DNA from: an uncultured Pelagibacteraceae bacterium
GTDB taxonomy: Bacteria > Pseudomonadota > Alphaproteobacteria > Pelagibacterales > Pelagibacteraceae
Direction: 5' to 3'
NCBI GenBank assembly: GCA_902526405.1
Contig: CABZKL010000008.1
Coordinates: 1 to 42,224, forward strand
DNA: 42,224 nucleotides
Of this stretch, positions 37,820 to 42,224 are shown in pieces. The notes beneath the pieces are model-generated. The model did no database searches and was not told the DNA's origin. It saw only the letters and a list, made by a program, of their open reading frames with translations. Numbering within the stretch: the stretch's first letter is position 1; each line of letters starts with the position of its first letter. Made by a program: the position numbers and the translations under genes.

Positions 37820-40800
37820 CTAACTTTTTTAATGCCTTTAAGAGTTATTGGGTTGTCTAGTTTATCTAACATTTCTTTAGGACAAACTTGAACAAAGTTA
37901 ATTAACTCTTCGTCATAACTTTTAAGTATATTTCTTGAAAATTCAGATCCTGTTTCCTTAGAATGTTCAGATATTAAATTCTTTAAAATTTCTTTCCAAT
38001 AATCTGTTTCTACAGTTTGCCAAACAACTGACTCAGGATTTACTTTTTTTGTAAATTGATGCGATTTATCATAAATAAAAGCCATACCACCTGTCATTCC
38101 TGCTGCAAAATTATCTCCTACCTCTCCTAAAATTACTACCATTCCACCAGTCATATATTCGCAACCATTTGAATCACATCCCTCAATCACTGTTGTAGCT
38201 CCAGAATTTCTTACAGCAAACCTTTCTCCTGCTTGACCTGCAGCAAAAAGTTTACCAGAAGTAGCACCATAAAGAACTGTATTTCCTAAAATTGTATTTT
38301 CATTAGAAACTAAATTACTTTCCTCTGGCAATTTAATTGTAATTGTTGCACCTGATAAACCTTTTCCAACATAGTCGTTAGCGTCTCCTTTAAGAACTAG
38401 TTTTAACCCCTTGGAAGAAAATGCTCCAAAAGACTGTCCAGCAGAGCCTTTAAAATTTAAAGTTAAAAAATCATCATTAAGTTTTTCATATCCATATTTT
38501 TTGTAGAGATGATGAGAAATTCTTGTTCCAACAGCTCTATGTGTATTTTGTATTGGATAAACCTTTTCAATTTTTTCTGAACTATCTAAAGACTTTTCTA
38601 TTTCAGGCCAAATCTTTTGATCCAAAGTATCTGGTACATTGTTTATTTCTGGAATATCGCAATACCTTTTATTATTTCCTGTATCAGCTTGAACAAATAA
38701 TGGATTTAGATCTAAATCGTCTAAGTTTGGAGATCCTTTGCTAACCTGTCTTAATAGATCAGTTCTACCAATTATATCATTTAAAGATTTAAATCCTAGT
38801 TTTGCTAATATTTCTCGTACTTCGGTTCCAATAAATGTGAACAGATTAACTACCTTTTCTGGTGTACCAGTAAATTTTTCTCTCAATTTTTCATCTTGGG
38901 TACAAACTCCTACTGGACAGGTGTTCGAATGACATTGTCTTACCATAATGCAGCCCATTGCTACCAAGGCTGTAGTAGCAACACCATACTCTTCAGCTCC
39001 CATCATGGCTGCAATAACAACATCTCTTCCAGTTTTAATTCCTCCGTCTGTTCTCAAAGTAACTTTGTGTCTAAGGTTATTTAAAGTTAAAACTTGATTA
39101 GCTTCAGTCAAACCCATTTCCCATGGTATTCCAACGTATTTAACACTTGTTTGAGGTGTTGCTCCAGTTCCACCATTATGTCCTGAAATCAAAATTATAT
39201 CTGCTTTAGCTTTAGCAACACCAGCTGCAATTGTTCCAACACCAGAAGAAGCAACTAGTTTTACTCCTATCCTTGCTTTAGGATTAATTTGTTTCAAATC
39301 ATAAATTAATTGTGCAAGATCTTCGATTGAATAAATGTCGTGATGTGGTGGAGGAGAAATTAATGTTACTCCTGGTGTAGAATGTCTAAGTCTTGCGATT
39401 TCCTTTGTAATCTTAAATCCTGGAAGCTGGCCGCCTTCTCCTGGTTTTGCTCCTTGTGCAATTTTAATTTCAATTTCATTACAATTATTTAAATAATTGA
39501 CCGTTACTCCAAATCTTGCAGAGGCTATTTGTTTTACTCTAGAATTTGCGCTATCTCCATTTTCTAATACCTTAAATCTTTTTTCATCCTCTCCTCCTTC
39601 TCCGCTGCAAGAGGCACCTTTAATTCTATTCATTCCAGTAGCTAATGTTTCATGAGCTTCTTTTGACAAGGCACCATGTGACATGCTCCCACTTCCAAAT
39701 CTTTTTAATATATTTGCTAGAGGCTCTACTTCTGAAATATCAATTGATCCTTTTAATTTTTTTGTTCTAAAATCAATTAAATCTCTTAAATTTATTGGTG
39801 GTAGATTATAAATACCTTCTGCATATCTTTTGTAAGCATCATAAGAATTAGAACCTACAGCACTTTGAAGTAAATGAATTAACTTTCCTTGATACTGATG
39901 AGTCTCTCCATTTTTTCTATACCTATAAATTCCACCTATAGGCAGGATTGTGTCACTACTTTCAAAAGCTTCTTTGTGTATTTCTCTAATTTTTTTTTCA
40001 ATTCCTGTTAGTCCTATACCCGAAATTTTTGATACTACTCCAGGAAAATAGTCTGCAACTATTGTTCTACTTAAACCAACCGTTTCAAAATTACATCCTC
40101 CTCTATAAGAACTTAAAACAGAAATACCCATCTTAGACATTATTTTTAAAAGTCCTGCATTTACCGACTTAATGTACCTTTCAACACACTCATCAAAACT
40201 GAATTTTCCAAACAATTTCTTTTCATGCCTTTGATATAAGCTGTCAAAAGCTAAATATGGATTTACTGTAGTTGCACCAACTCCAATTAAAGTTGCAAAA
40301 GAGTGTGTATCCATTGCTTCTCCTGACTGGACATTGATAGAAACGTACCCTCTCAATTTTTTTTCAATTAAAAATGAATTGATCGCACCAACTGCTAGTA
40401 ACATCGGAATTGGAAGCTTCACTTTTGAAAGCTCTTTGTCACTCAAAATTAATTGTGTAACTCCTTGTCTTACTGCTATTTCTGCGTCTTTTTGAATTCT
40501 TTTTATAGACTCGTGCAAATTTTCATTGTTTGAGAATGTGCAATCAATTATGGAAGAATTTTTACCAAAAAAATTAATAAATTTCTCAAATTGCGAATTT
40601 GATAAAATTGGACTGTTTAAAACGTAAATATTTTGCTTTGTCAGATTGTCAAAATTAAGGATATTTCCAAGATTTCCAAATCTTGTTTTTAGACTCATCA
40701 CTTTATTTTCTCTTAAAGAGTCTATCGGAGGGTTTGTTACTTGACTAAAGTTTTGTCTAAAAAAATGATATAGAGGTCTATATCTGTCTGATAATACTGC

Positions 40801-42224
40801 CAGAGGAGTATCATCTCCCATCGATCCTATAGCTTCTTTAGCATCCTCTGCCATCGGATGCAATATCAATTCTAAATCTTCTAAACTAATTCCAAATGCA
40901 TATTGTCTTCTTCTTAATTCGTCTCCAGAATAAGAATTTTTCTCATCAGAAATTGTTAATTTTTCATCTAAGTCAATAATTTGAGAATTAAAATGTTTGT
41001 ACTCTTTTGCTAGATAATCTTTAATTTGCTTATTTTTAAAAACTTTTCCTTTTTCAATTCTAACACCAATGATTTCTCCTGGTCCTAATCTACCTTTAGA
41101 AAGTATTCTTTTTTCATTAAGTTCAATCATACCAGTCTCTGAACCTGCAAATAATAATTTATCTTTTGTTATTGCATATCTTAATGGTCGTAATCCATTT
41201 CTATCATTAGCCGCAATTACCCATTCGTTATCTGTTCCTGCAATAGCTGCGGGACCATCCCATGGTTCCATTGTACTGTTTAAAAAATTAAACAATTGTT
41301 GATGATCTTTAGGTAAAGTTTCATTTTTTTTAGACCACGCATCTGGAACCAACATTAACTTAGCTAGAGGTGCAGGCTGACCAGAAATATTGAGCAATTC
41401 AAACACGTTATCTAGCGCAGCAGAATCTGAAGTACCTTGTTGAATTACTGGTTTTAAATTTTCTATATTTTCAAAAAAATTGCTATTCATTTCTTGTTCA
41501 TGAACTTTCATCCAATTTTTATTTCCCCTGAATGTATTTATTTCACCATTATGAGCGATTGCTCTAAATGGTTGGGCTAAATTCCAACTTGGAGCCGTGT
41601 TCGTCGAAAATCTTTGATGAAAAATTGCAAATCTTGAAATAAATCTTTCATCTTTTAAATCTAAATAAAAATCTGCAATTGCCTCAGCTAAAAACATACC
41701 TTTATAGATAATTGACTTAGAGCTTAATGAACAAATGTAAAAATGATTTAAGGATTTTTTAAATGCCTCATTTTCTATTTTTCTTCTAGTTTCATATATT
41801 TTTCTTTCTAGATCTTTATTTGTAAGTTCTGGATCATACGATTTAAACAAAACCTGAATGATTTCAGGCATAGTCTGTAGTGCCTTTTCGCCTAATACGT
41901 TTGGATTAATTGGAACTTGTCTCCAACCATAAATACTAAAACCATTTTTTGTTAATTCACTCTCCACTATTGTTTTGCAGCTTTCTTGAGCTTCATAATC
42001 ATTTCTAGGTAAAAAAATCATACCAACCCCTATTTCAGAGTTATCATGGGTATGACCAGTCACCTCTATTTTTTCGACAAAAAAATCTTTTGGAATTTCA
42101 ACATGAATACCTGCTCCATCTCCTGTTTTTCCATCTGCATCTACTGCGCCTCTGTGCCAAACAGCTTTTAAAGCTTCAATACCATACTCAACAACTTTAC
42201 GAGATTTTTTACCTTCAGTGGATG
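37816..42224 (-). CDS. gltB: Glutamate synthase large subunit, 5' end outside the window
   Basis: The open frame runs to the window edge, so the N-terminus is missing. The upstream residues (KAVWHRGAVDADGKTGDGAG, about 42,110-42,170) show the class II amidotransferase domain, so the GTG at 42063 is an internal Val, not the start. Further on are RFSTNTAPSWNLAQPFRAIAH, the FMN-binding GSMSHGALSKEAHE, GHNGGTGATP and the 3Fe-4S cysteines in CHSNTCPVGVCTQ, then the C-terminal GXGXG beta-helix. With GltD it turns glutamine plus 2-oxoglutarate into two glutamates. gltD is not in the window. The 3' end overlaps the hydrolase gene by four bases. Confidence 0.96.
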   Translation of the reverse strand, partial: STEGKKSRKVVEYGIEALKAVWHRGAVDADGKTGDGAGIHVEIPKDFFVEKIEVTGHTHDNSEIGVGMIFLPRNDYEAQESCKTIVESELTKNGFSIYGWRQVPINPNVLGEKALQTMPEIIQVLFKSYDPELTNKDLERKIYETRRKIENEAFKKSLNHFYICSLSSKSIIYKGMFLAEAIADFYLDLKDERFISRFAIFHQRFSTNTAPSWNLAQPFRAIAHNGEINTFRGNKNWMKVHEQEMNSNFFENIENLKPVIQQGTSDSAALDNVFELLNISGQPAPLAKLMLVPDAWSKKNETLPKDHQQLFNFLNSTMEPWDGPAAIAGTDNEWVIAANDRNGLRPLRYAITKDKLLFAGSETGMIELNEKRILSKGRLGPGEIIGVRIEKGKVFKNKQIKDYLAKEYKHFNSQIIDLDEKLTISDEKNSYSGDELRRRQYAFGISLEDLELILHPMAEDAKEAIGSMGDDTPLAVLSDRYRPLYHFFRQNFSQVTNPPIDSLRENKVMSLKTRFGNLGNILNFDNLTKQNIYVLNSPILSNSQFEKFINFFGKNSSIIDCTFSNNENLHESIKRIQKDAEIAVRQGVTQLILSDKELSKVKLPIPMLLAVGAINSFLIEKKLRGYVSINVQSGEAMDTHSFATLIGVGATTVNPYLAFDSLYQRHEKKLFGKFSFDECVERYIKSVNAGLLKIMSKMGISVLSSYRGGCNFETVGLSRTIVADYFPGVVSKISGIGLTGIEKKIREIHKEAFESSDTILPIGGIYRYRKNGETHQYQGKLIHLLQSAVGSNSYDAYKRYAEGIYNLPPINLRDLIDFRTKKLKGSIDISEVEPLANILKRFGSGSMSHGALSKEAHETLATGMNRIKGASCSGEGGEDEKRFKVLENGDSANSRVKQIASARFGVTVNYLNNCNEIEIKIAQGAKPGEGGQLPGFKITKEIARLRHSTPGVTLISPPPHHDIYSIEDLAQLIYDLKQINPKARIGVKLVASSGVGTIAAGVAKAKADIILISGHNGGTGATPQTSVKYVGIPWEMGLTEANQVLTLNNLRHKVTLRTDGGIKTGRDVVIAAMMGAEEYGVATTALVAMGCIMVRQCHSNTCPVGVCTQDEKLREKFTGTPEKVVNLFTFIGTEVREILAKLGFKSLNDIIGRTDLLRQVSKGSPNLDDLDLNPLFVQADTGNNKRYCDIPEINNVPDTLDQKIWPEIEKSLDSSEKIEKVYPIQNTHRAVGTRISHHLYKKYGYEKLNDDFLTLNFKGSAGQSFGAFSSKGLKLVLKGDANDYVGKGLSGATITIKLPEESNLVSNENTILGNTVLYGATSGKLFAAGQAGERFAVRNSGATTVIEGCDSNGCEYMTGGMVVILGEVGDNFAAGMTGGMAFIYDKSHQFTKKVNPESVVWQTVETDYWKEILKNLISEHSKETGSEFSRNILKSYDEELINFVQVCPKEMLDKLDNPITLKGIKKVS

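Noticed and set aside
42061..42063. GTG as start codon of gltB
   Set aside because: The frame continues upstream with recognisable amidotransferase-domain sequence to the window edge, so this is an internal Val codon.

Overview
The window looks like a chromosomal segment from an AT-rich, streamlined marine alphaproteobacterium of the SAR11 type (Pelagibacterales / Candidatus Pelagibacter relatives). This is judged from protein character and gene order, without a database search. The signs are a very low GC content, lysine- and isoleucine-rich proteins, intergenic gaps of mostly 0-60 bases, many start/stop overlaps, and alphaproteobacterial neighbourhoods such as murA-DUF2948-hisD-infA, bolA-J protein-cobS-cobT and thrS-infC-rpmI-rplT-pheS-pheT. 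There is no rRNA, CRISPR array, insertion sequence or prophage, and no gene-free stretch longer than 300 bases.

Layout. 1-4502 (minus): a compact run read from two lysine-rich microproteins through dcd, murA, a DUF2948 protein, hisD and infA to tRNA-Phe, then a cold-shock protein with a hairpin behind it. 4602-5398: tRNA-Thr (plus) abutting a convergent VTT-family membrane protein gene. 5430-7901 (plus): the ribosome/membrane biogenesis cluster rpmH-rnpA-yidD-yidC behind a recognisable promoter. 7924-12883 (plus): argB, a HAD nucleotidase, dapD and dapE (arginine and lysine/peptidoglycan precursors), then a histone-deacetylase-family enzyme and a SET-domain methyltransferase. 12863-16996 (minus): a small membrane protein, a 587-residue exported protein, def, fmt and truA. 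17054-18659 (plus): aroK-aroB. 18648-22216: bolA (minus) divergent from a J-domain protein, cobS and cobT (plus). 22213-29281 (minus): lepA, two glycosyltransferases, tRNA-Ser, gyrB and a RegB-type redox sensor kinase. 29282-37034 (minus): a GT4 glycosyltransferase followed by thrS-infC-rpmI-rplT-pheS-pheT. 37076-37819 (plus): an alpha/beta hydrolase. 37816-42224 (minus): gltB, whose 5' end lies beyond the window.

Most genes are core functions: translation initiation and termination chemistry, tRNA charging and modification, membrane insertion, amino-acid synthesis and nitrogen assimilation. The clearest anomaly is truA. Its recognisable beginning, middle and end lie in three different frames, and each break falls on a poly(A) tract carrying one A too many, while a nine-A tract in hisD stays in frame. 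Other points worth a look are cobS/cobT without visible cobalamin genes, a deacetylase next to a SET methyltransferase, a tRNA-Thr with an unusual T-loop, two coupled microproteins of which the second ends on a 12-A tract, glycosyltransferases set among housekeeping genes, and the fact that every convergent gene pair overlaps or abuts. I did not find strong evidence for a wholly new multi-gene system.
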